The notes under the pieces are model-generated. The model was not told where the DNA came from and did no database searches. It saw nothing but the letters and a program-made list of their open reading frames with translations. Both the position numbers and the translations under genes were made by a program. A stretch of DNA of 64,000 nt from positions 1-64,000 of the forward strand of contig JAHJKP010000008.1 in NCBI GenBank assembly GCA_018821985.1, in the 5' to 3' direction. The stretch comes from Pseudomonadota bacterium (GTDB lineage Bacteria; Desulfobacterota; Desulfobulbia; Desulfobulbales; Desulfocapsaceae). Positions 17,037-28,477 of this stretch are shown in pieces. Position 1 is the first letter of the stretch. Each line of letters opens with the position of its first letter.

Positions 17037-17847
17037 AGAACAGAAAGGCTCTCTTTCGCCAGCAGAAAAAATCGGATTTACTGCCTTTCTGCTTGCCGCC
17101 CTGCTCTTTTTTTTCGATCCCTGGCTCGCCACGCTTCCCCTGTTCCTCTTTCTGATACTCTGCTTTGCAGCACCGTTTTTCCCGCAGATCGGCTTCTTCC
17201 TCCCCATAATCAGCCGAAGCGTCACCGGCAGCAAAGGAGTAGCCCTCACCTTTGATGACGGCCCCTCTCCCTCTTCCACACCAATAGTGCTCGAACTACT
17301 GGCCCGATATCAGCTCAAAGCCACCTTCTTTGTGGTCGGTGAGAAGGCAGCCCGACATCCAGATCTGATTGCCGACATTCTTGTCCAGGGGCACAGCATC
17401 GGCAATCATTCCTGGCAGCATGACAATCTGCTGATGCTGAGAAGCCGGAAGAGATTACAGCAGGATATTCATCAAACCCAGGAAGTTTTAAAACAATCAG
17501 GAATTCAAACCCTTGTTTTCCGCCCTCCGGCCGGGATAAGCAATTCACGCCTGAAACAGGTACTTCTCGATGAAAATCTGGTAACCGTCACCTTCAGCTG
17601 CCGGATTTTTGATCAGGGAAACAAGAAGATCACAAATCTGGCCCGGCGCGTCCTGCATAAACTCAAACCAGGAGACATCCTCCTCCTGCATGACATCGCT
17701 CCGGAAAAAGAAGCAATGACAACCTACTGGACAAATGAGCTGAACACCCTTTTTTCCTCTCTGCGCAAAGGCAGCTACGACATCCAGCCGCTGGAAAGAC
17801 TGATTGGCCAGCCGGCAATGATTTTCCTGAAAAACAAAGAGTTTTGA
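17017..17847 (+). CDS. Membrane-anchored polysaccharide deacetylase (NodB domain)
   Basis: The 276-residue product has two N-terminal hydrophobic helices (residues about 18-65) and then a NodB-type domain. Motif 1 is TFDDGP, the metal-binding HSWQHDN group follows, and motif 3 is RPPAG. The active-site Asp and His residues are present. Family members remove N- or O-acetyl groups from sugars with a divalent metal. It overlaps the exporter gene by 20 bases and is the last gene of the plus-strand operon. It may deacetylate a sugar added by the glycosyltransferase; that link is inferred. Confidence 0.85.
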   Translation: MKLPTNREQKGSLSPAEKIGFTAFLLAALLFFFDPWLATLPLFLFLILCFAAPFFPQIGFFLPIISRSVTGSKGVALTFDDGPSPSSTPIVLELLARYQLKATFFVVGEKAARHPDLIADILVQGHSIGNHSWQHDNLLMLRSRKRLQQDIHQTQEVLKQSGIQTLVFRPPAGISNSRLKQVLLDENLVTVTFSCRIFDQGNKKITNLARRVLHKLKPGDILLLHDIAPEKEAMTTYWTNELNTLFSSLRKGSYDIQPLERLIGQPAMIFLKNKEF

Positions 17848-17850
17848 GCG

Positions 17851-17901
17851 AATCTGCAGCCCTCTTTTACAAGGACGTAAGGGAAATGAGGGCTGCAGAT
17901 T
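17851..17901. terminator. Bidirectional terminator-like inverted repeat
   Basis: A perfect 14-bp inverted repeat pairs AATCTGCAGCCCTC (17851-17864) with GAGGGCTGCAGATT (17888-17901) across a 23-base loop. It lies between the convergent deacetylase and transglutaminase genes, where both operons should stop. There is no long T-tract on either side, so termination strength is uncertain. Confidence 0.6.
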
Positions 17902-17909
17902 ATTCTTGT

Positions 17910-18923
17910 TTACTGACGAAAAGTAAACGTATACTTAAAGGTTTTCGGATCAAGCCAGTCAAGGGTTTTGCTACCGACCTGGGCATAGGGATAACCGAAG
18001 GTATTCAACGGCGCTCCGTGCTGCGGCGGATTCAGGCGAAGATCGCGGCCCATGGCCAGCTTCACCCGGTATTGATCCCAACCACCCCAGAAATACTCCC
18101 GATAATGTTTGGTTTTCGCATCCCCAAGCTCCAGTTTTTCCACGAGCATCATCTTGCGCACGTCAGCAGGGTCCACCGGAACCCAGTCATATCCTGGCAG
18201 GTAGAATTCGGCCCAGCAATGCTGCCACGTGGTGATATCTTCTTCCGCCTTTTTTCCCTGGCGAATACCGAAAACTTCCCGGGCGGGAATACCGGCGGCC
18301 CTGCACAAGGAAACAAAAACGGAATGGATATCGGTACATTTTCCACCTGGTTTTTCCAGAAGTAAACATACATTACCGGGTCCACAGCCACGGGTATTTG
18401 GATCACGGTACATATTTTCACATGTCCAGTCATAAATCGCCTTGGCTTTTTCCAGTACGGTTGTTTTACCCTTGGTGATCTGATCGGCCAGCGCCTTCAC
18501 CTGACCATCGATCGGCCCGAGACTGGTCGGAGCAAGGTCCATGGCGTAATCAGCAGGCTCCCAGGCCGCCTCTTTGGCGGGAAAATCCCGGCGCATCACC
18601 TCCTGGCGCACGACATGAAACGACAGGGTCAGCTTGCGGCTTGCAGTTCCCTTGTCCCAACGTGCATAAAGGGCCGGGGTACTGTAGACCTGATCACTGT
18701 AAACGGCCGACTCGGCATAATCGCCGCTAACGCTCACTTTGCTGATAAGCTGGTCCCGGTCCGAGAGGGGATAAGGAATCCAGAGCTGCGCTTCTTCATT
18801 GCTATCATGCCCGGAAAGATCAAATTCCATGGTAATTGTTCCACTACTCTCATTGCCGGCCCAGACACATAACGGCAGCAGCAGAAAGGCAACCGTTACT
18901 ACAAGACTCCATAATTTTCTCAC
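17910..18923 (-). CDS. Secreted transglutaminase-like (cysteine protease-fold) protein
   Basis: The 337-residue product has a signal peptide (cleavage near Ala22) and a beta-rich N-terminal half. A transglutaminase-like core follows, with Cys196 in GGKCTDIH, His235 in TTWQHCW and Asp251, the usual triad. The start is a GTG preceded 7 bases upstream by GGAGG. Bacterial members act as proteases or cross-linkers outside the cytoplasm; the substrate is unknown. It is convergent with the biosynthetic cluster and separated from it by a strong hairpin, so it is probably not part of that pathway. Confidence 0.8.
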   Translation of the reverse strand: MRKLWSLVVTVAFLLLPLCVWAGNESSGTITMEFDLSGHDSNEEAQLWIPYPLSDRDQLISKVSVSGDYAESAVYSDQVYSTPALYARWDKGTASRKLTLSFHVVRQEVMRRDFPAKEAAWEPADYAMDLAPTSLGPIDGQVKALADQITKGKTTVLEKAKAIYDWTCENMYRDPNTRGCGPGNVCLLLEKPGGKCTDIHSVFVSLCRAAGIPAREVFGIRQGKKAEEDITTWQHCWAEFYLPGYDWVPVDPADVRKMMLVEKLELGDAKTKHYREYFWGGWDQYRVKLAMGRDLRLNPPQHGAPLNTFGYPYAQVGSKTLDWLDPKTFKYTFTFRQ

Positions 18924-18988
18924 TCACTTTCCTCCATTTGTTAATTTTGGATACTACGCTTCTTTGACGATTCTCGCCCAGCCATGAT

Positions 18989-19777
18989 TCATGCCTTGAC
19001 TTGCTGCCTGGCGGCCTCAATGGATGCGCCTATTGCACCGATGATACTGGGATTCTCAGGGACAATCACCCGTACATCCCCCAGGCTCCGGCGCACCATC
19101 TCGACAATGCAGGGGTTGTTGGCCACACCGCCGGAAAAGGCGATGGTGTCGCCATAACCGACCCGGTTGAGCATGGAGAGAATACGATCGGCAACCGAGG
19201 CATGCACCGCCCGGGCGATGTGTTGTCGGGGCACGCCCCGGTTTTTCATGGAGATGACCTCTGATTCGGCAAAGACGGTACACATGGAGTTGATCTGCAC
19301 CTCCTGATCTGACTCCAGGGATGCCGGGCCAAACTCACTCAGGGGATAGGCCAGGGAAGCGGCCATAATCTCCAGAAAGCGCCCGGTCCCAGCGGCACAC
19401 TTATCGTTCATCTGGAAATTAACCACCTGCCCCTTGGCATTGAGGGAGATCACCTTGGAATCCTGGCCGCCAATATCAACAACCGTCGTTGCTGCTGGCA
19501 GGAGGGTATGAACCCCAAGGGCATGGGCCTTGATCTCGGTAATCACCTCATAGGCAAAATACTCCTTCACCAGATGACGGCCATAGCCGGTTGCCATCAC
19601 CGTACAGGGATCATACTCCTGAATCATCTCCTGCACCTGCCGGTGTGGTTCAAAACCACTTTCCCTGATCTTGAAATCAACCAGCTTGCCCCCCTGCCAG
19701 GCGGCAACCTTGATGGCCCGCGACCCCAGATCAACTCCGACAAAGATCTTTTTCTCTGCTTCTTGGGTTTTAGCCAC
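18989..19777 (-). CDS. BadF/BadG/HgdC-type ATP-dependent activator of the double-cubane reductase
   Basis: From a GTG at 19777 the product is 262 residues. It has an ASKHA ATPase fold (GVDLGSRAIK near the start, DIGGQDSKV mid-protein) and the NDKCAAGTGRFLE cysteine motif that binds a bridging [4Fe-4S] cluster between two subunits. Such proteins use ATP to push a low-potential electron onto a dehydratase or reductase partner. The start overlaps the partner's stop by 8 bases; the longer upstream frame is antisense-like noise within the partner gene. The two genes form one unit. Confidence 0.9.
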   Translation of the reverse strand: MAKTQEAEKKIFVGVDLGSRAIKVAAWQGGKLVDFKIRESGFEPHRQVQEMIQEYDPCTVMATGYGRHLVKEYFAYEVITEIKAHALGVHTLLPAATTVVDIGGQDSKVISLNAKGQVVNFQMNDKCAAGTGRFLEIMAASLAYPLSEFGPASLESDQEVQINSMCTVFAESEVISMKNRGVPRQHIARAVHASVADRILSMLNRVGYGDTIAFSGGVANNPCIVEMVRRSLGDVRVIVPENPSIIGAIGASIEAARQQVKA

Positions 19778-21065
19778 GGATCTGCTCAAGAAAGGCCTCA
19801 ACCCGGGTCTGGATCTGCCCCACATCTTCAGGCGAGTAATCCGATTCGATAAACATATAAGGAATCCCTTCCCTGGCACAGGCCTCACGGATGCGGATCT
19901 CTTCCACATTATAGGTATGACAGAACTGCAGCGAATAGTGGATGATGCCATCGGCTTGAGATTCACGGAACTCCTTGAGCACCTGATCAATCCGTTCGTC
20001 ATTGGGGGTGAAGCAGGAGCAATCGATATTCATATACCTCCTGGTCAGATCAGTGAGAATGGCCTCCATGTCCTTACAATCCTCCGCCATCAGATCCTTG
20101 TAATACCGGGTGCCGATACAGCTCTCCTCATTGACGATAACCGCCCCGGCCCCTTCCACCAGATGATGCAGCTTCCAGTTGGGCAAGGCCATGGGTACCC
20201 CGGCCACCATGATCCTGACCGCATCTTTGCTCGGAACCGCCTCACCGGCCGCGATCCGCTTCTCCAGTTCATCGCATAACTCATTGACCCGGGAGGCAAA
20301 ACGCACCGGCTCGTCATAAAAGGCAATCTGCTCCACCAGCAGCACGTCCTTACCCGAAATCGGGGTCGGTTGAGTGTGACGCAGGGTATTAAGACGTTGG
20401 AGGGCCCGGCGCTTATTGTTCATCACCTTGACAGCCAGATTCAAACCCTCTACCGTCACCTCCTTGCCTGCAACCTCCTCCACCTTGGCCTTGAACTCCT
20501 TCACCTCGTGGAACCACATCTCCCGGTCAGACTGTTTTTTCATCTGCGGTATCTCCATGACATAGGTGGGAACCATGGTGTCAAGGATCTCCCAGGTCTT
20601 CTTCTTGGCATCACAGGTGGTCTCCCCATAGACAAAATCAACCGCCTGAAAATAGGGGCAGATTCGGCCGGCCTTGAAACCAAAGGCAGACTTGACCATG
20701 GGGCAGATGTTGCGGGGCAGGATCTTTTCGGCATCAGGGACTGAGCCTTGGGAGCCGCCGCATAACCCGACACAGACCCCGCCTGCCGCCAGAACAAGCT
20801 CTTCCGGGATATAGACACAAAAGGTGCCGATGACTGGACGTCCTTCCGCCTTGGCGGCAAGCAGTTCCTTGATCCGCCCGCCGTGAATCTCGGCGATCAT
20901 CCCGTCAAAATAGGCCATCCTGGCCGGACGGTTCTGCTGGGTCAGATAGGTCTTACGATAGATCTCGCCCAGCATCAGCCGCATCTTGTCAAAGCGCTCC
21001 ACATCCATCCCCAGATCATTCCACATCTCAGGATAGGCCTTTATCTCAAACGACTCCGCATTCAT
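19770..21065 (-). CDS. Double-cubane-cluster anaerobic reductase (2-hydroxyacyl-CoA dehydratase family)
   Basis: The 431-residue product belongs to the HgdB/BadE-like superfamily and matches the single-subunit branch described as double-cubane cluster proteins. Cysteines in GTFCVYIPEE, VCVGLCGGS, RNICPMVKS, RICPYF and ETTCDAKKK are placed as expected for the cluster ligands. These enzymes receive low-potential electrons from the ATP-driven activator, whose gene overlaps this one. The physiological substrate of this branch is not settled; reduction of small molecules has been reported for a relative. A good GAGGGG ribosome binding site precedes the ATG. It marks the host as an anaerobe. Confidence 0.85.
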   Translation of the reverse strand: MNAESFEIKAYPEMWNDLGMDVERFDKMRLMLGEIYRKTYLTQQNRPARMAYFDGMIAEIHGGRIKELLAAKAEGRPVIGTFCVYIPEELVLAAGGVCVGLCGGSQGSVPDAEKILPRNICPMVKSAFGFKAGRICPYFQAVDFVYGETTCDAKKKTWEILDTMVPTYVMEIPQMKKQSDREMWFHEVKEFKAKVEEVAGKEVTVEGLNLAVKVMNNKRRALQRLNTLRHTQPTPISGKDVLLVEQIAFYDEPVRFASRVNELCDELEKRIAAGEAVPSKDAVRIMVAGVPMALPNWKLHHLVEGAGAVIVNEESCIGTRYYKDLMAEDCKDMEAILTDLTRRYMNIDCSCFTPNDERIDQVLKEFRESQADGIIHYSLQFCHTYNVEEIRIREACAREGIPYMFIESDYSPEDVGQIQTRVEAFLEQIRG

Positions 21066-21244
21066 TGTTGTCCCCTCATCTCTATTTTTCTCAGAAAAAG
21101 CTCTTCAGAGAGCTTTTATTAAACTGCGAACAAGCAAGATCAAAGGACGAAATATTGCCGACAAGTAACTATTAGTCAAATAGGAAATTCCGATATGAGT
21201 TGGCAGAATTATGGGTTTTCCGAATATTCTGAAGACAATGTCAC

Positions 21245-21295
21245 AAAACAAAAAAGGCCTGATGTCCCACAATCAATACGAGATCATCAAGCCTT
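21245..21295 (-). terminator. Rho-independent terminator after msrAB
   Basis: On the minus strand AAGGCTTGATG (21295-21285) pairs with CATCAGGCCTT (21264-21254), with one G-U pair, and is followed by a T-rich run (21253-21245). It lies just downstream of the msrAB stop, in the orientation of that gene. Confidence 0.75.
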
Positions 21296-21317
21296 CTTAC
21301 CTTCGAACTGCTACATG

Positions 21318-22367
21318 CTACAAACTGTCGAGATATTCCCCATACCCCTCTTCTTCCATTTTTGCTTGCGGAACAAAACGCAGGGCGGCGGAATTCATAC
21401 AATAACGCAGGCCGGTGGGAGAAGGACCATCGTCAAAGACATGTCCCAGATGCGAGTCTCCATGGACACTGCGCACCTCGGTCCGGACCGTAAAAAACCC
21501 TCGATCCTTTTTCTCCGCCACATTTTTAGCCTCAAGGGGCCTGGTAAAACTGGGCCAGCCGGTTCCTGAATCAAACTTGTCCCTGGAGCTGAAAAGCGGC
21601 TCACCGGAGACCACATCCACATAGATTCCCTGCTCTTTATTATCCCAATATTCATTATGAAAGGCCGGCTCAGTGGCCTCCTTCCGGGTCACATCATACT
21701 GCAAGGGGGTGAGGCGGCGGTGCAGTTCTTCATCGGCTGGCTTCACATACTCTTTTTTCTGCGGCTGCCCTTTTTGGGGCCACGCCTTTTCAAGAAAGGC
21801 CTTTCTCCCTGAGCCCTCCTTATAGGCTGCATAATGGCTGTAATTCTTGCGATAATAATCCTGATGATGTTCCTCAGCCTCATAAAAATGGGCTGCCGGC
21901 AGGATCCGGGTGGCAATGGGGGCGGAGAAAAGACCTGAGGCCGCAAGATCTGCCTTGGATTTTTCAGCCAGCTCCCTCTGCCCCTCATTCTGATAAAAGA
22001 TGGCCGTTTTATACTGTGAACCACGATCAGCAAACTGGCCACCACCATCGGTAGGATCAATCTGATGCCAGAAAACCTCCAGCAACTGCGGATATGAGAT
22101 CTTCGCAGGATCATAAATCACCCTCACCGCCTCATAATGATCGGTCCGGCCGCTGCTTACCTGCTGATAATCTGCAGTCTCCTTGCTGCCGCCAGCATAG
22201 CCGGCCGTTACCTCGAAGACCCCTTCCAATTCCTCAAAAGGCGGCTCCATACACCAGAAACAACCACCACCAAAGATGGCAACTGCATTCTGTTCTTCTG
22301 CCACAACCGGCGTAACACAGCCCACACCTACCAACAACACAGCCAGGAAAGTAAAAATTAAAGACAT
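21318..22367 (-). CDS. msrAB: Exported methionine sulfoxide reductase MsrA-MsrB fusion
   Basis: The 349-residue product begins with a signal peptide (cleavage probably after VVA, residue 23). The MsrA domain has its catalytic motif GGCFWC (Cys36). The C-terminal MsrB domain has GTGWPSF and [11 protein letters not shown], the latter holding its catalytic Cys. MsrA and MsrB repair the S and R forms of methionine sulfoxide, so the fusion repairs both, here outside the cytoplasm. A Fur-type palindrome lies 25 bases upstream and a terminator follows, so it is a single-gene unit with likely iron-linked control. Confidence 0.92.
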   Translation of the reverse strand: MSLIFTFLAVLLVGVGCVTPVVAEEQNAVAIFGGGCFWCMEPPFEELEGVFEVTAGYAGGSKETADYQQVSSGRTDHYEAVRVIYDPAKISYPQLLEVFWHQIDPTDGGGQFADRGSQYKTAIFYQNEGQRELAEKSKADLAASGLFSAPIATRILPAAHFYEAEEHHQDYYRKNYSHYAAYKEGSGRKAFLEKAWPQKGQPQKKEYVKPADEELHRRLTPLQYDVTRKEATEPAFHNEYWDNKEQGIYVDVVSGEPLFSSRDKFDSGTGWPSFTRPLEAKNVAEKKDRGFFTVRTEVRSVHGDSHLGHVFDDGPSPTGLRYCMNSAALRFVPQAKMEEEGYGEYLDSL

Positions 22368-22391
22368 GACATCCTCCAGGGAATCATTATT

Positions 22392-22406
22392 TGAGAATCA
22401 TTCTCA
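22392..22406. promoter_or_regulatory. Fur-box palindrome upstream of msrAB
   Basis: TGAGAATCATTCTCA is a perfect 7-1-7 palindrome, matching the Fur consensus core TGATAATNATTATCA at 13 of 15 positions. It starts 25 bases upstream of the msrAB ATG, between that gene and the divergent pyrG gene. A GAATCATTAT half-site lies beside it (22381-22390). Iron-dependent repression of msrAB is inferred; a PerR-like regulator could use a similar site. Confidence 0.65.
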
Positions 22407-22490
22407 ACAAAGGACAAGATAGTTACGGCAAGGCAGAAAAACAAGTAAAGAAATGTCTTCTCGTGTCCATCTTTTTTATTCCAAAAATAA

Positions 22491-25018
<2,528 letters not shown>

Positions 25019-25107
25019 GTCTTCAGTCCTCTGCTTTTTAATTCCCCAGCCGATTCTGCGGGAAAAATAGAACAAGGCAGGATCACAGAAAAACTGGAGA
25101 TTACGCC

Positions 25108-27165
25108 ATGAAGTTCTCGCCAACCTTCCTCCAAAAAATAAAGCAGAACGGTATGCAGCCTGCGATATTGGGCCTGTTGCTTTTAACAGCTTTCTTGTCA
25201 CCAATCGTATCGTCTGATGGTTATGCCTTCAGCAATACTCTTGCTGAGAAAAAAAATAGCCCTGAGAATAAAACACTTGCAGCAAAGGCTAACCAGGATG
25301 GATCTGTCAGGATTATTGTCAGGGTTAAAACAACGCAACCATTTCAGCCCATGGCAGATACCGTATCCTCTCCGGCACGTGCGCAGATGAGTCAAATCGC
25401 TTCTGCGCAAGAGTCTGTGCTAAGGGGTTTGGCAGGACATAAGATACTGAATAGTTACAAGTTTAGATATACGCCTTATCTCTCAATGACAGTTGACAGT
25501 GCAGCCTTGGATGCCCTCCTTGCATCTCCAGATGTTCAACAGGTTCAAGAGGATACCCTGAGCGCTCCAACTCTTGATCTGAGTGTTCCCCGCATAGGGG
25601 CTTCGACGTTACACTCTTCCAATATTAAAGGCACCGGGATCACCATCGCGGTGTTGGATACTGGCGTTGACAAAACCCATCCGTTCCTCTCCGGAAGTGT
25701 GGTTTCAGAGGCCTGCTATTCAACAAATTATTTGCCATATAGCAGTACAACAATCTGCCCTGCGGGCGTGACGGAATCCACCGCCGTTGACTCTGCTATG
25801 CCGTATGGTGGCACCTGCCCGACAGGGGAGTGCGATCACGGCACCCACGTGGCAGGCATTGCTGGAGGCAGGCAATCTATCAGCGGGTCTCCCGGCCCTG
25901 GAGTTGCTCCGGAGGCTGATATCATAGCAGTGCAGGTTTTTTCACGATTCGACAGCGAGGCTCTGTGTGGTGTTGGAAAATCACCATGTGCATTATCATA
26001 TACCACCGATCAGATGAAGGGACTGGAACGAATTTATGCATTAAGAGACACCTATACTATTGCATCTGTAAATATGAGTCTTGGCGGTGGTCAATATAGC
26101 AGTTCTTGTGACACGAACTCTCTGAAAGCAAGCATTGATAATCTACGAGCTGCAGGCATTGCCACCATTATTGCCTCAGGCAACAATGGTTATTGTGGCT
26201 ATATCAGTGCCCCTGCCTGTATATCGTCTGCAATCAGCGTAGGAGCCACTACCGATACTGATGCAGTTGCCTCATATTCAAACAGCGCGGCTTTTATAAG
26301 TCTTCTTGCCCCTGGCTCAACGATCAATTCCTCAATCCCTAGCAGCAGTTATGCTAGCTGGAATGGTACCTCTATGGCAACACCCCATGTGACTGGCGCA
26401 TGGGCGTTACTCAAGCAACAAAATCCTACAACTACCGTGACAGAAATTCTTAACAGCTTCCAGTCTACTGGCTTATCTGTTACGGACAGTAAGTGTACTT
26501 CGACAACAAAAAAGAGGATTAATGTATTAGAGGCTGCAAATTTCATGACTACACCATCCTACACCCTCAACGTAAACTCCTCTGGTGCATCCAGCGTTGC
26601 CATTACCGGCAATCCCGTACTCTACTCAGGAACGACTAATTACAGCGAAAGCGGTATTGCCCCAGACACAAGCATCACACTGACAGCACCATCTACCTCC
26701 GGCAGTGCAACCTTTAATAACTGGAGCGGGTGTGACTCCACAGCCAGCACAGATTGCACCGTTTCAATGACCACAAACAAAACGGTAAGTGCAAATTACA
26801 CACCAGATGCTATTGCATTACATAATGGTGTCACCGTAAGCAATCTCTCCGGCGCGCAAGATGACATGCTCGATTATTATATCACTGTCCCCACTGGTAT
26901 ACGCTCTCTAACAGTTCAAATATGGGGAGGCAGCGGAGATGCCGACCTCTATGTCCGCTACGATTCCAAGCCCACCCTAATCGACTGGGATTACAGGCCC
27001 TATCTTACTGGAAACAAAGAAAATGTCTTCATAAACACTCCGCAGGCGGGCAATTGGTATATCTCGATTAATGGCTATGCTGCCTTTTCTGGTGTCAGCC
27101 TTAAGGCAAAATTCGCCCCCTCCTGGAGCCTCTTTATTCCGGCGATCCTGAGCAAGCCACAATAA
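25108..27165 (+). CDS. Secreted subtilisin-like (S8) serine protease with PPC domain
   Basis: The 685-residue product has a signal peptide (about residues 17-40), an I9-like propeptide (about 60-150), and the S8 catalytic domain with Asp184 (VLDTG), His244 (DHGTHVAG) and Ser422 (GTSMATPH). A divergent InlB/B-repeat-like segment (about 490-570) and a C-terminal pre-peptidase PPC domain (about 580-675, GSGDADLYVRY) follow. It is probably released or displayed outside the cell. A GGAG ribosome binding site precedes the ATG. Its more AT-rich coding sequence and its place between kdsA and kdsC suggest later insertion into an older LPS operon. Confidence 0.92.
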   Translation: MKFSPTFLQKIKQNGMQPAILGLLLLTAFLSPIVSSDGYAFSNTLAEKKNSPENKTLAAKANQDGSVRIIVRVKTTQPFQPMADTVSSPARAQMSQIASAQESVLRGLAGHKILNSYKFRYTPYLSMTVDSAALDALLASPDVQQVQEDTLSAPTLDLSVPRIGASTLHSSNIKGTGITIAVLDTGVDKTHPFLSGSVVSEACYSTNYLPYSSTTICPAGVTESTAVDSAMPYGGTCPTGECDHGTHVAGIAGGRQSISGSPGPGVAPEADIIAVQVFSRFDSEALCGVGKSPCALSYTTDQMKGLERIYALRDTYTIASVNMSLGGGQYSSSCDTNSLKASIDNLRAAGIATIIASGNNGYCGYISAPACISSAISVGATTDTDAVASYSNSAAFISLLAPGSTINSSIPSSSYASWNGTSMATPHVTGAWALLKQQNPTTTVTEILNSFQSTGLSVTDSKCTSTTKKRINVLEAANFMTTPSYTLNVNSSGASSVAITGNPVLYSGTTNYSESGIAPDTSITLTAPSTSGSATFNNWSGCDSTASTDCTVSMTTNKTVSANYTPDAIALHNGVTVSNLSGAQDDMLDYYITVPTGIRSLTVQIWGGSGDADLYVRYDSKPTLIDWDYRPYLTGNKENVFINTPQAGNWYISINGYAAFSGVSLKAKFAPSWSLFIPAILSKPQ

Positions 27166-27302
27166 CTCCATACAATATCATTAGCTTAAAGAAGATAATT
27201 TTATCAATCAACCCCCTGAATCCCATGTGCCCTGACTCCTGCATCCCCACAAATCCCGGCCAGTACCCCTCAGACTGCGAGGTCCTCGAAGGCTACCGTG
27301 CC

Positions 27303-27872
27303 ATGGCCAGAAATCAACCAGCCAGCCCCATCCGCAGTGCGGCCTGGCAGGCAGCGCTTTCCAAGGCCAAACCCATCCGTATTCTGCTCCTCGATGTGGA
27401 CGGCGTGCTCACCGATGGCAGTCTCATCTATTCCCATGAGGGGCAGGAATCGAAGGCCTTCAATACCCAGGATGGTTTTGGCCTGCGCCTCCTGCAGGAG
27501 GCAGGCTTGGAGCTGGGTGTAATTACGGCCCGCAGCTCCGAGGCCGTGGCCAAGCGTTGCGCCAACCTGAAGATGCACTATGTCTATCAGGGGGTCGGTA
27601 ACAAAGTGGAGGCCTACAAAGAAATCCTTAAACAATCAGGCTGCAAGCCCTTTGAAATTGCCTATATGGGCGACGACTGGCTGGATCTTGTTCTCCTCAC
27701 CCGGGCAGGATTCAGCGCTGCCCCTGCCAATGCTGTACCAGAAATCCAGGAAGCCGTACACTATACCACCGAACAATCTGGCGGCCATGGCGCAGTCCGG
27801 GAGATCTGCAATCTGATTCTTGAGGCCAAAGGTCAGTATCGGCAACTTCTGCAAAGCTATATGAGTCGATGA
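27303..27872 (+). CDS. kdsC: Kdo-8-phosphate phosphatase
   Basis: The product, 189 residues from ATG 27303, is a HAD-family phosphatase of the KdsC type. Motif I is LLLDVDGVLTDG, a tetramer-type short cap follows (DGFGLRLLQEAGLELGVITARSS), then GNKVEAY and the MGDDWLDL motif. It removes phosphate from Kdo-8-phosphate. An upstream ATG at 27225 would add 26 residues with no conserved features. The 3' end overlaps lptC by 4 bases, so the two are coupled. Confidence 0.92.
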   Translation: MARNQPASPIRSAAWQAALSKAKPIRILLLDVDGVLTDGSLIYSHEGQESKAFNTQDGFGLRLLQEAGLELGVITARSSEAVAKRCANLKMHYVYQGVGNKVEAYKEILKQSGCKPFEIAYMGDDWLDLVLLTRAGFSAAPANAVPEIQEAVHYTTEQSGGHGAVREICNLILEAKGQYRQLLQSYMSR

Positions 27873-28456
27873 GTATGAACATTAACAGCAGAAACTTTAT
27901 CTGGCTGGTTCCCCTTGCCCTGCTGCTCACCTTCCCTTTGTGGCGGATACCACTGACCGCCTTTCTCGCTCCCCGTGGCGGCTACGACCCGGCCTTGGTC
28001 CAGAATCGGCAAAATGCCCATGACTTTACCATGAATACCGTTCATATCATCCAGAGCCACAATGGACTGACAACCCTTGACATCGTTGCCAAACGGGCCA
28101 TGACAGGCAAGACAACCGATGAATTCAAGATGGAGGCTATCAACGCCACCGTCACCAGCGAGCAGGGAGAACAAACTCACATCACCGCCCGACAGGGTGT
28201 CTTTGACAAGACATCCAGCCTGCTCACTCTCATTGACCATGTGGTCATCAAAAAGCCCAAGGACAAATACGAGATCTACACCGAGCTCCTCCACTATAAC
28301 GACAAGAGCAAAATAGCCAAGTGCCCCGGACCCACCAGACTCATCGGCAAGGACGTATCCATTAAAGGCGGCAGCCTCGAGTACAACATGCTCACCAAGA
28401 GCTACGACATTGGCGGTAGGGTCTACTGCAAACTCAATGAATTTGTCCGCCCGTAA
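27869..28456 (+). CDS. lptC: LPS export protein LptC
   Basis: The 195-residue product has one N-terminal membrane helix (residues about 10-27) and a periplasmic beta-jellyroll segment typical of LptC (DUF1239). Conserved points include LDIVAKRA, EGEQTHITARQGVFD-like spacing and TRLIGKDVSIKGG. LptC links the LptBFG ATPase to LptA and helps carry LPS across the periplasm. It is coupled to kdsC by an ATGA overlap. The usual lptA gene does not follow here; the next gene is convergent. Confidence 0.85.
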   Translation: MSMNINSRNFIWLVPLALLLTFPLWRIPLTAFLAPRGGYDPALVQNRQNAHDFTMNTVHIIQSHNGLTTLDIVAKRAMTGKTTDEFKMEAINATVTSEQGEQTHITARQGVFDKTSSLLTLIDHVVIKKPKDKYEIYTELLHYNDKSKIAKCPGPTRLIGKDVSIKGGSLEYNMLTKSYDIGGRVYCKLNEFVRP

Positions 28457-28477
28457 GGGTTCTTTCCTTTCCCTCTC

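Noticed and set aside
19778-20002. N-terminal extension of the BadF-type activator
   Set aside because: The extra 75 codons lie inside the reductase gene in another frame and show no conserved features. The GTG at 19777 fits the family start and the overlap with the partner stop.
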